A stretch of DNA of 64,000 nucleotides from an uncultured Rhodocyclaceae bacterium (GCA_934271525.1 CAKQRL010000007.1:1-64000), one strand, 5' to 3'; counted from the first letter of the stretch, positions 33,027-41,883 are shown. Program-made: numbers and translations. The notes: generated by a model from the letters alone, not told the origin.

Positions 33027-33060
33027 GAAAAAATAATGAAATTTTTTAAAAATCCAAACA

Positions 33061-33912
33061 ATGTTGCAAAAATTCTGCGTTTTGGGAAATCCCATCCAAC
33101 ATTCCTTGTCGCCACAAATCCATTTGGCTTTTGCAAAAGCCATGGGCATTGATTTGTCTTACGAAAAAGTCTTAATAGATTTTGAAAAAGGCAGCGACTC
33201 CAACCACGCCGCCAACGATGCCTTTGAAAAATGCGTGCTCAACCTCATTAAAAAAGGTTACAACGGCGCCAATGTTACCGTGCCTTTTAAAGAAATTGCC
33301 TTTCAAATGGCAGATGTTTTGGACAAATCCGCCCAAAACGCCAATGCGGCAAACACCTTGCGTTTTCATAGTGGCAAAGTGCGGGCATTTAACACCGATG
33401 GCGAAGGTTTTTTAAAGGACATTCAAACGCGTTTGAAGTTTGAAATTGAAGGCAAAAAGGTGTTGTTGTTAGGCGCGGGCGGCGCGGCAAAAGCCATTGT
33501 TTATCCGCTTTACAAAGCCAAGCCAAAAAGTTTTGCCTTGGCGAATCGCACATTAGAAAAAGCGCGCACATTGGCAAAAAATCTGCCTATTCAAGTGGTG
33601 GATTTTGCAAATTTAAAAAATGCGCCTGCTTTTGATTTGGTCATTAACGCCACCACCTCGTCTTTAACCCATGCCGAAATTCCCTTGCCGAATTTTAACG
33701 AAGGCGCACTTTTTTATGATTTGTTTTACGCACCAAAAATGCAAACCTTATTTTTAGAATCCGCCCAAAAAGCTGGCGTGAAAAATATCAGCGATGGCTT
33801 GGGAATGCTCATTTACCAAGCCGCTTTGGCGTTTTACATTTGGCACGGCAAAATGCCGATGGTTGAAGCTGTTTATGAAATGTTGCGAAGCGAATTAGAC
33901 CAAAAAAAATAA
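33061..33912 (+). CDS. aroE: Shikimate dehydrogenase
   Basis: A 283-residue NADP-dependent enzyme reducing 3-dehydroshikimate in the aromatic amino-acid pathway. NPIQHSLSPQIH binds substrate, NVTVPFK carries the catalytic Lys77, NTDGEGF the paired Asp113, and GAGGAAKA (138-145) is the dinucleotide loop. ALANRTLEKA is the NADP-preferring NRT segment. A stretch around residues 43-60 is slightly longer than usual. ATG start is clear although the ribosome-binding site is weak. Confidence 0.95.
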   Translation: MLQKFCVLGNPIQHSLSPQIHLAFAKAMGIDLSYEKVLIDFEKGSDSNHAANDAFEKCVLNLIKKGYNGANVTVPFKEIAFQMADVLDKSAQNANAANTLRFHSGKVRAFNTDGEGFLKDIQTRLKFEIEGKKVLLLGAGGAAKAIVYPLYKAKPKSFALANRTLEKARTLAKNLPIQVVDFANLKNAPAFDLVINATTSSLTHAEIPLPNFNEGALFYDLFYAPKMQTLFLESAQKAGVKNISDGLGMLIYQAALAFYIWHGKMPMVEAVYEMLRSELDQKK

Positions 33913-33931
33913 AGGTTTACCGTGGGAAAAA
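33901..33931 (+). repeat. Repeat unit across the aroE stop codon
   Basis: CAAAAAAAATAAAG leads into GTTTACCGTGGG (33915-33926), with one mismatch at the last base. It occupies the 23-base gap between aroE and the transporter gene. Confidence 0.82.
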
Positions 33932-33935
33932 ACAA

Positions 33936-34895
33936 ATGAAGCGCAAAACCTTGTCGTCTTGGGGTTTTTGGTGTGCCGCAGGTGCGGCATTTGGCGTTTC
34001 TGCCAAGGCGATTTTTGTCAAACTTGCCTATCTTGTGCCGCAGGATGTAGAAGCCAACGCCATTTTGCTATTGACATTGCGTATGCTTTTTTCAGCGCCA
34101 TTTTTTTTAATGATGGCGTGGCGTTTAACAAAAATCAAAACACACAAACACACCGCACCCTTATCCATTCTAAATTGGGCGTGGGTTATTCTGCTTGGGA
34201 TGATGGGCTATTACTTTTCTAGCTATTGGGATTTTTTAAGTTTGCACTACATTTCCGCAGGGCTAGAACGCTTGATTTTGATGACTTACCCGAGTTTAAC
34301 GGTTATTCTTGGCGCATTGTTTTTGCACAAAACAGTTGCTTTGCGCGAATGGATTGCAATGTTGTTGATGTATATCGGCATTGTTGTTGCCTTTTGGCAC
34401 GATTTGAATTTCAGCGGCAATACAAACGCCATTTGGTGGGGTTCGTTTTTGGTTTTTTCAGCCAGCATTACCTACGCCATTTATTTGCTCGGCGCCGCAC
34501 GTTATATCCAAAAAATGGGCAGCACGCGTTTTACATTGTCATCAATGGCGGCTGCCACGGCAGGCATTCTTTTGCATTATGTGATAACGCAACCCTTATC
34601 ACTTTTATTTGCACAAAGTTGGCAGGTTTATGCCTACGCCTTTGCAATGGCGCTGATTTCCACCGTTTTTCCTGTGTTTTTATTAGGATTAGCCATTCGC
34701 TTTATCGGCGCGGCACGCGCTTCAATGGTTGGGATGTTGGGGCCTGTTTTAACCATTTTTTTGGGATGGATGGTTTTAAACGAACCTTTATCCATCTGGC
34801 AAATTGCAGGCGCTTGCCTGTTGATTTTGGGGGTAATGTTGCTCTCTAACATTTTGGATAGCATCAAACATTTTTTTCATAAGGAAGTGAAGTAA
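33936..34895 (+). CDS. EamA/DMT-family transporter
   Basis: A 319-residue inner-membrane protein with about ten hydrophobic helices arranged as two EamA repeats (residues about 8-150 and 165-305). Proline- and glycine-rich helix turns such as GLERLILMTYPSLTVILGALFL are typical of the drug/metabolite transporter superfamily. Substrate cannot be predicted. It follows aroE closely and its stop is directly adjacent to the rsfS start codon, so the three genes are probably co-transcribed. Confidence 0.85.
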   Translation: MKRKTLSSWGFWCAAGAAFGVSAKAIFVKLAYLVPQDVEANAILLLTLRMLFSAPFFLMMAWRLTKIKTHKHTAPLSILNWAWVILLGMMGYYFSSYWDFLSLHYISAGLERLILMTYPSLTVILGALFLHKTVALREWIAMLLMYIGIVVAFWHDLNFSGNTNAIWWGSFLVFSASITYAIYLLGAARYIQKMGSTRFTLSSMAAATAGILLHYVITQPLSLLFAQSWQVYAYAFAMALISTVFPVFLLGLAIRFIGAARASMVGMLGPVLTIFLGWMVLNEPLSIWQIAGACLLILGVMLLSNILDSIKHFFHKEVK

Positions 34896-35207
34896 TTGAA
34901 AACCGCAACGCTTTTAGATTTAATCCAAAACGCCTTAGAAAACGTGAAGGCGCAAAACATTGTGTGCTTTGACACAACTTCAAAATCGCCCTTATTTGAA
35001 GCAATGGTGATTGCAAGCGGCACATCAGAACGTCAAGTGGCAGCGCTTGCGCGCCGCGCGCTAGAAGATGTGAAAAAAAACGGCGGCGAAGTTTTTGGCG
35101 TGGAAGGTTCATCCGGTTGGGTGTTGGTTGACTTTGGCGCCGTGCTTTTAAACGTGATGTCTTTGGATGCCCGCGCTTATTACAATTTAGAAGAATTGTG
35201 GGCTTAA
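34896..35207 (+). CDS. rsfS: Ribosomal silencing factor RsfS
   Basis: A 103-residue RsfS/Iojap protein that binds ribosomal protein uL14 and blocks subunit joining in starvation. VCFDTTSKSPLFEAMVIASGTSERQVAALA is the conserved core, with GWVLVDFGAVLLNVM near the end. The start is a TTG immediately after the transporter TAA; AAGGAAG lies 9-14 bases upstream and no ATG is available. The usual neighbours nadD and rlmH are missing, so this is an isolated rsfS. Confidence 0.93.
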   Translation: MKTATLLDLIQNALENVKAQNIVCFDTTSKSPLFEAMVIASGTSERQVAALARRALEDVKKNGGEVFGVEGSSGWVLVDFGAVLLNVMSLDARAYYNLEELWA

Positions 35208-35233
35208 CAAGCTTAAAAGGCTTAAAAGTTTTT

Positions 35234-36133
35234 TTAAAACGCAATTCCCCAAGCGCTCAACAATTTGCGCAGTTCATCAGCAGAAAATTCATAATATTTC
35301 CCGCGTTTTAAGCGTGGTGGCAAGCGCAAAGTGCCAAAACGCGTGCGGATTAGGCGCGAAACGATTAAACCTTGCGATTGAAACAAACGCCGCACTTCGC
35401 GGTTGCGCCCTTCTTCTAAAACCACGCGATACCAACGATTAGCACCTGTTCCGCCCAAATCATCCAAACTTAAAAATCGGGCAAAACCATCTTCCAACAT
35501 CACGCCTTTTAAAAGATTTTCGCGCGTTTTGTCCGTTAATTCGCCCAAAATGCGCACGCTGTATTCGCGCTCCCAACCAAAAGAGGGGTGCATCAAGCGA
35601 TTGGCCAAATCGCCAGAAGTGGTAAAAAGCAACAAACCCGATGTATTAAAATCCAAACGCCCGATGTTAATCCAGCGCGCAGAGCGCAAGCGCGGCAAAT
35701 GCGCAAAAACGCTTGGGCGATTTTGCGGGTCACGGCGCGAGACAATTTCGCCTTCCATTTTGTGGTAAATCAAAAAACGCGCGCGTTGCTGCACGCGCGA
35801 TTGCTTAATTTCAACCAGTTTGCCATCAATTTTAACTTTGTCCGTTGGCAAAACTTTGTCGCCCAAATTGGCTTTTTTCCCGTTAATTTGAATGCGCCCG
35901 ACTTTTATCCATTCTTCAATGGTGCGCCGCGATGCAATGCCTTTTTGCGCCAAAACTTTTTGCAAACGCGGCATTGCATCCGCATTCAAAACATTGCGTT
36001 TTTGAAAGCGTTTTTTGACTTTTAAAAAATGCGGCGCGGCATTTTCATTTTGAAAATTTTTTGGCGTTGACCGTGGAAAATCGCGTTTTTTGCGATTTTC
36101 CACGGTCAACGTTAATTTTTTTTGGTTTTTCAT
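35234..36133 (-). CDS. rluB: 23S rRNA pseudouridine(2605) synthase RluB
   Basis: A 299-residue RsuA-family pseudouridine synthase. The S4 domain starts at PRLQKVLAQKGIASRR (55-70), the catalytic Asp161 is in GRLDFNTSG, and EGRNREVRRLF is the family C-terminal motif. The first 53 residues are basic and unlike E. coli RluB. They include a back-to-back pair of repeats encoding LTVENRKKR-DFPRST. The ATG at 36133 overlaps the htpG stop (ATGA), which supports the long form; a shorter start at Met54 (35974) is possible and would make the hairpin a leader element instead. Confidence 0.9.
   Translation of the reverse strand: MKNQKKLTLTVENRKKRDFPRSTPKNFQNENAAPHFLKVKKRFQKRNVLNADAMPRLQKVLAQKGIASRRTIEEWIKVGRIQINGKKANLGDKVLPTDKVKIDGKLVEIKQSRVQQRARFLIYHKMEGEIVSRRDPQNRPSVFAHLPRLRSARWINIGRLDFNTSGLLLFTTSGDLANRLMHPSFGWEREYSVRILGELTDKTRENLLKGVMLEDGFARFLSLDDLGGTGANRWYRVVLEEGRNREVRRLFQSQGLIVSRLIRTRFGTLRLPPRLKRGKYYEFSADELRKLLSAWGIAF
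36065..36111. repeat. Outward-facing repeat pair forming a perfect 20-bp hairpin in rluB
   Basis: The forward core (36066-36077) and reverse core (36099-36110) are arranged tail to tail. Positions 36065-36084 and 36092-36111 are perfectly complementary around a 7-base loop (GTTTTTT). Here the trailing AAAATCGC segments face each other, the reverse of the usual pair layout. Confidence 0.93.
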
Positions 36134-38007
36134 TTTGAAAGCGCCAACATCAACGTATTCACACGCTTCACAAAACCGGCTGGGTCTTCCAACTGCCCGC
36201 CTTCTGCCAAACTGGCTTCTTCAAAAAGCAAGGTTGCCCAATCGTTAAAATGAGCGGTTTCGGTTTTCAAACGCAAAACGGCTGGATGATTGGGATTGAT
36301 TTCCAAAATCGGTTTAAAGTGCGGCGCGGCTTGCCCTGCCGATTTTAAAATCCGCGCCAAATTGCCAGATGGATCAAATTCATCAGAGACCAAACACGCC
36401 GGCGAATCCGTTAAACGCAAAGTCAAACGCACTTCTTTGATTTTTTCATTCAAAACTTCTTTGATTTTGGCGAGCAATTCTTTGAAATCATCTTCGGTTT
36501 TGCTTAAATTTTCTTTCTCAGACTTGTCTTCCAAATCGCCCAAATCCAAGCCGCCTTTGGTAACCGATTGCAATTTTTTGCCATCAAATTCATTCAAATG
36601 CGCAACCAACCATTCATCAACGCGTTCGGTTAAAAGCAAAACCTCAATGCCTTTTTTCTTAAAAATTTCCAAGTGCGGGCTGCCTTGCGCGGCTTTTAAG
36701 GTTTCGGCGGTTAAGTAATAAATTTTGTCTTGCCCTGCTTTCATGCGCGCGATGTAATCGGCAAAAGAAACATTGGCTTCATCGCTTTGAGTGCTTTGAA
36801 AACGCAACAATGCGGCAATTTTGGCTTGATTGGCAAAATCTTCGCCCACGCCTTCTTTTAAAACCGCGCCAAATTGTGCGTAGAATTTTTTGTAATCATC
36901 GGGTTTGTTTTTTGCCAAATCTTCCAACAAAGCCAACACGCGGCGCGTGGCACCTGCGCGAATGGCATCAATATCGCGACTTTCTTGCAAAATTTCGCGC
37001 GAAACGTTCAAAGGCAAATCGGCAGAATCAATCACGCCTTTGACAAAACGCAAATAAAGTGGGAGCAATTTTTGCGCTTCATCCATAATAAAAACGCGTT
37101 TTACATAAAGTTTAACGCCGTGCTTGGCGTTTCTATCCCACAAATCAAAAGGTGCGTGTTGTGGCAAATACAAAAGCAAGGTGTATTCTTGCTTGCCTTC
37201 AATTTTGGCGTGCGTCCAAGCCAGCGGATTTTCAAAATCGTGCGCCACGTGTTTGTAAAAGGCTTGGTATTCTTCATCTGTGATTTCATTTTTGGCGCGC
37301 GCCCACAAGGCGCTGGCTTGATTCACCGTTTCATCTTCGCCCGTTTTAACGGCTTTGTTGTCTTTGAACTCTTCCTTTTCCATCACAATGGCAATGGTGA
37401 TGTGGTCGGAATATTTGGTGATGATATTTTTCAAAGTCCAAGCATTTAAAAATTCGTTTTCCGATTCTTTTAAATGCAAAACCACATCGGTGCCGCGCGT
37501 TTTTTTGGTGGTTTTTTCTACGCTAAATTCCCCTTCGCCTTTGGATTTCCACAAAACCGCTTCATCTTCTTTTAAACCCGCGCGGCGCGAAAAAACTTCC
37601 ACTTCATCGGCAACAATAAAGGCAGAATAAAACCCAACGCCAAATTGCCCAATCAAATGCGCATCTTTGGCGGCATCGCCCGTTAAAGATTCAAAAAACT
37701 CTTTGGTGCCAGATTTGGCAATGGTGCCCAAATGTTTCACCGCTTCATCAAGGGATAAACCGATGCCGTTGTCTGAAACGGTAATGGTGCGTTTTTCTTG
37801 GTCGTAAGCCACGCGGATTTTAAAATCGGTGGATTCTTCAGAAAGCGCTGGATTATTTAAACTTTCAAAACGCAATTTGTCGCAAGCATCCGATGCGTTG
37901 GAAATCAATTCCCTTAAAAAAATCTCTTTGTTGGAATACAAAGCGTTAATCATCAAATGCAACAACTGCTTGACTTCGGCTTGAAAACCCAATGTTTGTG
38001 CGCTCAT
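36130..38007 (-). CDS. htpG: Molecular chaperone HtpG (Hsp90)
   Basis: A 625-residue cytosolic Hsp90. The GHKL ATP-binding motifs are SNASDACDKLR, DNGIGLS, and GQFGVGFYSAF in the N-terminal domain. REILQES and the C-terminal dimerisation region follow. The start MSAQTLGFQAEVKQLL at 38007 matches the family; the longer frame to 38052 lacks support. The stop overlaps the rluB start by ATGA. Length is normal for bacterial Hsp90. Confidence 0.96.
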   Translation of the reverse strand: MSAQTLGFQAEVKQLLHLMINALYSNKEIFLRELISNASDACDKLRFESLNNPALSEESTDFKIRVAYDQEKRTITVSDNGIGLSLDEAVKHLGTIAKSGTKEFFESLTGDAAKDAHLIGQFGVGFYSAFIVADEVEVFSRRAGLKEDEAVLWKSKGEGEFSVEKTTKKTRGTDVVLHLKESENEFLNAWTLKNIITKYSDHITIAIVMEKEEFKDNKAVKTGEDETVNQASALWARAKNEITDEEYQAFYKHVAHDFENPLAWTHAKIEGKQEYTLLLYLPQHAPFDLWDRNAKHGVKLYVKRVFIMDEAQKLLPLYLRFVKGVIDSADLPLNVSREILQESRDIDAIRAGATRRVLALLEDLAKNKPDDYKKFYAQFGAVLKEGVGEDFANQAKIAALLRFQSTQSDEANVSFADYIARMKAGQDKIYYLTAETLKAAQGSPHLEIFKKKGIEVLLLTERVDEWLVAHLNEFDGKKLQSVTKGGLDLGDLEDKSEKENLSKTEDDFKELLAKIKEVLNEKIKEVRLTLRLTDSPACLVSDEFDPSGNLARILKSAGQAAPHFKPILEINPNHPAVLRLKTETAHFNDWATLLFEEASLAEGGQLEDPAGFVKRVNTLMLALSK

Positions 38008-38080
38008 AAATGTCCTTTTTTTAAAGTGAAAACTTTTGGCTATATTGTGCAAAGCGTCTTATTTTCAAGTTTTTTAAAAA

Positions 38081-38116
38081 AAAATCCACGGTAGACGCCA
38101 ATTTTTTTTAAAATAC
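38081..38116 (-). repeat. Single repeat unit upstream of htpG and the transglutaminase gene
   Basis: The variant core TCCACGGTAGAC (38085-38096) is followed after 5 bases by T8 and AAAA. It lies in a divergent intergenic region. Confidence 0.78.
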
Positions 38117-38139
38117 AACTTTTTCAACAGGATGCGGCC

Positions 38140-39330
38140 ATGCAAAGACGCCATTTTTTAAGCGCACTTTTGGGCACGGCTTTTGTGGGTTCGGCACAAG
38201 CGCAAAATAAAAAGAAAAGAAAATCCACCAAAACAACGCCATCAGCGGCACTGCATAACCCTGCCAACAGCGTTGCCACGCCAGAAAAAAGCATTATTGA
38301 CCAACCTGTTAAAGGCGGCGTTACCGACAATCTCCCGCCCTTAAAAGCGCTTGGCGAACCCGAAAAATGGCACAATTTTGAAGTAACCTACCGCTTTGCC
38401 TTGCCTGAAAATGACGAATCGGAAGATATTTTTGCGCCGCTGGCTTGCGATTTTTTGCCGCTTTATCAACGCCAAAAACGCTTGCGTTGGCAAGGGCAAG
38501 TGGCTTGCGAACTCTTAAAATTGCCACAAAACCGCGCGGATATTTTAAAAATCAACACGCCCGCCCAAGAGTTTTTTTTGCGAACGGCGCGCGGCAATGT
38601 TGAAATTAAAATGGAAATTGCCTTGGCGACGCGGCGTTTTGATATCGGGCGGCGCAGCGTATCACCTGAAAATGAAGACATTTTGCGTGAAAATTTAAAA
38701 GATACCAACGCCATTCCCAATCGCGGCAATGTGCGCAACTTGGCTTTGCAAATTATTGGACGCATTCAAGACCCTTTGGCGCAAGCGCGCGCCATTTACG
38801 ATTGGATTGTGGAACGTGCGCACTTTGTGCCACAAAAAACTTTTGATGCGGGCGATGCCAAAGTGCAGATTTTTTCCAAAACTTATGGCGGCAACTCATC
38901 GGATATTGGTTGCTTATTCGTTGCCTTGTGCCGCGCCATTGGTATTCCCGCGCGCAATGTTTATGGCGTGCAGTTGGCAGATTCCAAAATTACCTCACAA
39001 CTGACATTGCACCCCAATTGGCACGAAAACGCGCACACCCGCAGCGAATTTTATATTCCGGGTTATGGTTGGATTGGCGTGGATTTAGGCGCTGTTTTAA
39101 AAACTTCTGGACTTGCCGCCATCAAAGAAATCCAACAAAAACGCTATTTTGGCTTTTGGGAACCCAACTGGGTGGCACTGCATTGGGGAACATTGGCAGA
39201 GTTTTTGCCAAAATTGCCCGTTTTAATTGCGCCTTTGGTTACACCTGCCGCCAAGACGAATGCAGATATTGGCAAAACCAAAAAGCGCACGCCTTTTGAA
39301 CCGAAAATTTCTCTGCGCGAATTGCCATAA
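38140..39330 (+). CDS. Exported transglutaminase-like protein
   Basis: A 396-residue protein with an N-terminal export signal (MQRRHFLSALLGTAFVGSAQA; the RR and following residues weakly resemble a Tat signal). The transglutaminase-like/papain-fold core has Cys258 (DIGCLFVALCRAIGIPAR), His299 (AHTRSEFY) and Asp315 (GWIGVDLG), the expected catalytic triad in order. A lysine-rich linker and about 200 residues of beta-like sequence precede the core. Related periplasmic proteins may act as peptidases or amidases; the substrate is unknown. The binding-protein gene follows 4 bases later. Confidence 0.83.
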   Translation: MQRRHFLSALLGTAFVGSAQAQNKKKRKSTKTTPSAALHNPANSVATPEKSIIDQPVKGGVTDNLPPLKALGEPEKWHNFEVTYRFALPENDESEDIFAPLACDFLPLYQRQKRLRWQGQVACELLKLPQNRADILKINTPAQEFFLRTARGNVEIKMEIALATRRFDIGRRSVSPENEDILRENLKDTNAIPNRGNVRNLALQIIGRIQDPLAQARAIYDWIVERAHFVPQKTFDAGDAKVQIFSKTYGGNSSDIGCLFVALCRAIGIPARNVYGVQLADSKITSQLTLHPNWHENAHTRSEFYIPGYGWIGVDLGAVLKTSGLAAIKEIQQKRYFGFWEPNWVALHWGTLAEFLPKLPVLIAPLVTPAAKTNADIGKTKKRTPFEPKISLRELP

Positions 39331-39334
39331 AACA

Positions 39335-40147
39335 ATGCGATTTTCAAAAAAAAATGAGGTTGACCGTGGAAAATCGCGCGTTTTTTGGTTTTTTTGGGTG
39401 GTTTTAACGCTTTTTTTAAGCCATGCAAATGCCGCGCCGCCGCAAAAAATCTTATCCACCAACCTTTGCGCTGATTTTTTGTTGATTTACTACGTCCAGC
39501 AAAACGTTTTAAAACGCGAACGCATTCTTGCTTTATCTCCTCTTTTAAAACGCTATGGCGCCAATATTCAAAGCGATTTGCCAAACCATCGGGCAAGTGT
39601 TGAAGATGTTTTAAAACGCGCACCCGATATCATCATTACCGGCGCTTTTGATTCGCCTGCCACCAAAGCCACATTGCAAAAAATGGGTTTTCAAATTTAT
39701 ACCCTGCCCTTTATTCAACATATTTCCGACATTCCAAAAATGGAAAAGGATTTTTTAAAAACGCTCGGCATTGCGCCAGAATTGGCGCGAAAACCCACAT
39801 TGCCCAAAATCGCCAAAAACCCAAAACGCCTTTTGTTATTAGGCGCATCTTTAATTGCCACGGGCAAAAAAAGTTTTGAAGATTCTCTAATTCGCGCAGC
39901 TGGCTTTCAAAACGCCGTGGATTTTGCGGGATTCCAAACGCTTTCTATGGAACAGATTATTAAAAATCCGCCCGATTTTTTGCTCTACACCACACCGTTT
40001 GAAACGCCCTCGTTTGCAACCAATATTTTGCAAAACCCTGTTTTTTCTAACATCAAAAAAATCAACACCCACAACGATTGGCGTTGGCAATGCGCAGGCC
40101 CGTGGTCGTGGGATTTATTAGAAAATCTCAAAAAAATTTCAGGTTGA
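39335..40147 (+). CDS. ABC importer periplasmic binding protein (BtuF/FecB-like)
   Basis: A 270-residue class III solute-binding protein for cobalamin or ferric siderophore. The signal peptide MRFSKKNEVDRGKSR-VFWFFWVVLTLFLSHANA has a repeat-encoded n-region (NEVDRGK). The mature protein opens ILSTNLCADFLL and has the APDIIITG and NPPDFLLYTTP segments of the BtuF-like fold. It heads a three-gene importer with the permease and ATPase. Its TGA stop lies inside the repeat core that also contains the permease start. Ligand cannot be decided. Confidence 0.85.
   Translation: MRFSKKNEVDRGKSRVFWFFWVVLTLFLSHANAAPPQKILSTNLCADFLLIYYVQQNVLKRERILALSPLLKRYGANIQSDLPNHRASVEDVLKRAPDIIITGAFDSPATKATLQKMGFQIYTLPFIQHISDIPKMEKDFLKTLGIAPELARKPTLPKIAKNPKRLLLLGASLIATGKKSFEDSLIRAAGFQNAVDFAGFQTLSMEQIIKNPPDFLLYTTPFETPSFATNILQNPVFSNIKKINTHNDWRWQCAGPWSWDLLENLKKISG
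39340..39377 (+). repeat. Repeat unit in the binding-protein signal peptide
   Basis: ATTTTCAAAAAAAAATGAG leads into GTTGACCGTGGA (39359-39370) and AAAATCGC. It is read in the VDRGK frame and forms the charged n-region of the signal peptide. Confidence 0.9.
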
Positions 40148-40161
40148 CCGTGGAAAATCGC
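40127..40161 (+). repeat. Repeat unit at the junction of binding-protein and permease genes
   Basis: CTCAAAAAAATTTCAG leads into GTTGACCGTGGA (40143-40154) and AAAATCGC. TTGA within the core is both the stop TGA of the binding protein and a TTG start of the permease; the GTG four bases on is an alternative start. Confidence 0.92.
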
Positions 40162-41121
40162 AAAATCATCGCTTTTTTTAGCATTTTTACTGCCATTTTG
40201 GCGATTTTCTCGCTTTTTTTAGGTGAAATTGCCATTTTGCCTTGGGAGATTTTTGATTCAAAAAACGCCCAAATTATTTTGGAATTGCGCTTGCCACGAA
40301 CGCTTTTGGCATTAGAAATTGGTGCCGCTTTGGCTTTGTCCGGCGCGGCATTGCAAGCTTTTATGCAAAATCCACTTGCCGACCCCGCCTTAACAGGCAC
40401 TTCAAGCGGCGCGGCATTAGGTGCGGCGGCGGTGTTTTATTACGCTTTATTTCCAACGCTTGCCGATTTTGCCTTGCCTTTTGCCGCTTTAATTGGCGCA
40501 TTCATCAGTTTGGTGTTGTTGTTTGTTTTTGCAGGATTCCCAAAAAAAACCTTATCGCCTGAAACCTTGATTTTGGCAGGCATTGCCATTTCCACATTGG
40601 GCGGTGCGGCATTGGCAACTTTGCTCAACTTTGCACCAAACCCTTTTGCCATGCAAGAACTTGTTTTTTGGTTGTTGGGCTCTGTTGCCAATCGCGGCTT
40701 TGCGCCACTTTATTTTTTGACACCTGCGCTTATTTTGGGCGGATTTTTAATTTTCAAAACCCGCGCGTTTTTAAACGCCTTGTCGCTTGGCAGCGCCGCC
40801 GCACAAAGTATGGGTTTTTCTATTTTTAAAATGAGCCTTTATTTGATTGTTGGCGCAGCCGTTTTGGTTGGTGCAAGCGTCTCAGCGGCTGGTTCCATCG
40901 GTTTTGTGGGTTTGGTTGTGCCGCATATTGCGCGCAAAATTGTGGGCAACACACCCGCCAAAACGCTAATGCTCAGCGCCCTTTTGGGCGCATTGTTGGT
41001 TTTGTTTGCCGACATCATCGTGCGGCTTTTGCCGGGCGCGGAATTAAAACTCGGCATTGTTACAGCCTTAATTGGCGCGCCATTTTTTGTGTTTTTATTA
41101 TGCCAACAACGCCGATTTTAA
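40144..41121 (+). CDS. ABC importer permease (FecCD/BtuC family)
   Basis: A protein of 325 residues (323 from the alternative GTG at 40150) with about ten membrane helices. ELRLPRTLLALEIGAALALSGAALQ and NPLADPALTGTSSGAALGA are the FecCD hallmarks. GSIGFVGLVVPHIARKIVG is the coupling-helix region facing the ATPase. No ATG is available near the start. The TTG at 40144 and GTG at 40150 both lie in the repeat core, and the former overlaps the upstream stop as TTGA, so initiation is probably coupled. The ATPase gene overlaps its end by 22 bases. Confidence 0.9.
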   Translation: MTVENRKIIAFFSIFTAILAIFSLFLGEIAILPWEIFDSKNAQIILELRLPRTLLALEIGAALALSGAALQAFMQNPLADPALTGTSSGAALGAAAVFYYALFPTLADFALPFAALIGAFISLVLLFVFAGFPKKTLSPETLILAGIAISTLGGAALATLLNFAPNPFAMQELVFWLLGSVANRGFAPLYFLTPALILGGFLIFKTRAFLNALSLGSAAAQSMGFSIFKMSLYLIVGAAVLVGASVSAAGSIGFVGLVVPHIARKIVGNTPAKTLMLSALLGALLVLFADIIVRLLPGAELKLGIVTALIGAPFFVFLLCQQRRF

Positions 41122-41816
41122 ACCTTCAAAATCTCAATGTTTTGCAACGTTTGCAGGCAATTTCTTTTGCCGTGCAAGCGGGGGAAATTGTTGGCATTTT
41201 GGGGCCAAACGGCGCGGGGAAATCCACGCTTTTAAAAACCATTGCAAGCATTTTTGAATTTGAAGGCGAGATTTTTTTAAACGAAATACCATTAAAAAAA
41301 ATTCCCTTACAAAAACGCGCCCAACAAATTGCGATGGTTTTTCAAAATCAAACGGCGTTTTGGAATTTGAAGGTTTTGGAAATTGTGCGTTTGGGCCGCT
41401 TGCCGTGGAATGATGAAAATGATTCTGCCGTTTTAAGCGCCATTAAAAGCGCCGAATTAGAAGATTTTAAAAACCGCCGAATCAACACCTTGTCGGGTGG
41501 CGAAGCCGCGCGTGTGTTTTTGGCACGCGCACTTGCCAATACGCCAAAAATTTTATTAGCCGATGAAATCACAGCGAATCTGGACCCTTTTTACCAAAAA
41601 AAAATCGGGGAAATCTTAAAAAATTTTGCAAAAAATAACGGCGGCACGGTTTTGATGGCGCTGCACGATATTGCCTTTGCCGCTGAACTTTGCGAGAAAA
41701 TCTTATTATTAAAAACAGGCAAAATTGTGGCTTTTGGCAAATCAAGTGATATTTTAACAAGTGAAATTTTAAGCGCAGTTTTTGAGACAGAAATACCCGA
41801 TTTTTCAAAAAAATAA
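41100..41816 (+). CDS. ABC importer ATPase (BtuD/FecE-like)
   Basis: A 238-residue ATP-binding subunit. Walker A is GPNGAGKST (35-43), the Q-loop FQNQTAFW, signature LSGGEAARV and Walker B ILLADEITANLD with a switch His in ALHDIAF. It powers import of cobalamin or a ferric siderophore with the two upstream proteins. The ATG lies within the permease gene, so translation is coupled. The C-terminal end is followed by a repeat unit. Confidence 0.92.
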   Translation: MPTTPILNLQNLNVLQRLQAISFAVQAGEIVGILGPNGAGKSTLLKTIASIFEFEGEIFLNEIPLKKIPLQKRAQQIAMVFQNQTAFWNLKVLEIVRLGRLPWNDENDSAVLSAIKSAELEDFKNRRINTLSGGEAARVFLARALANTPKILLADEITANLDPFYQKKIGEILKNFAKNNGGTVLMALHDIAFAAELCEKILLLKTGKIVAFGKSSDILTSEILSAVFETEIPDFSKK

Positions 41817-41838
41817 TGCGTTTACCGTGGAAAATCGC
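41804..41838 (+). repeat. Repeat unit across the ATPase stop codon
   Basis: TTTTCAAAAAAATAATGC leads into GTTTACCGTGGA (41820-41831) and AAAATCGC. The ATPase TAA stop falls in the A/T tract. Confidence 0.9.
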
Positions 41839-41883
41839 CGCAGTTTATGAAAGAATAAACCAATTTTTTCACAAGGATTTTTT

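Noticed and set aside
39227..39334. Upstream extension of the binding-protein frame.
   Set aside because: It lies inside the transglutaminase gene and would bury the signal peptide.
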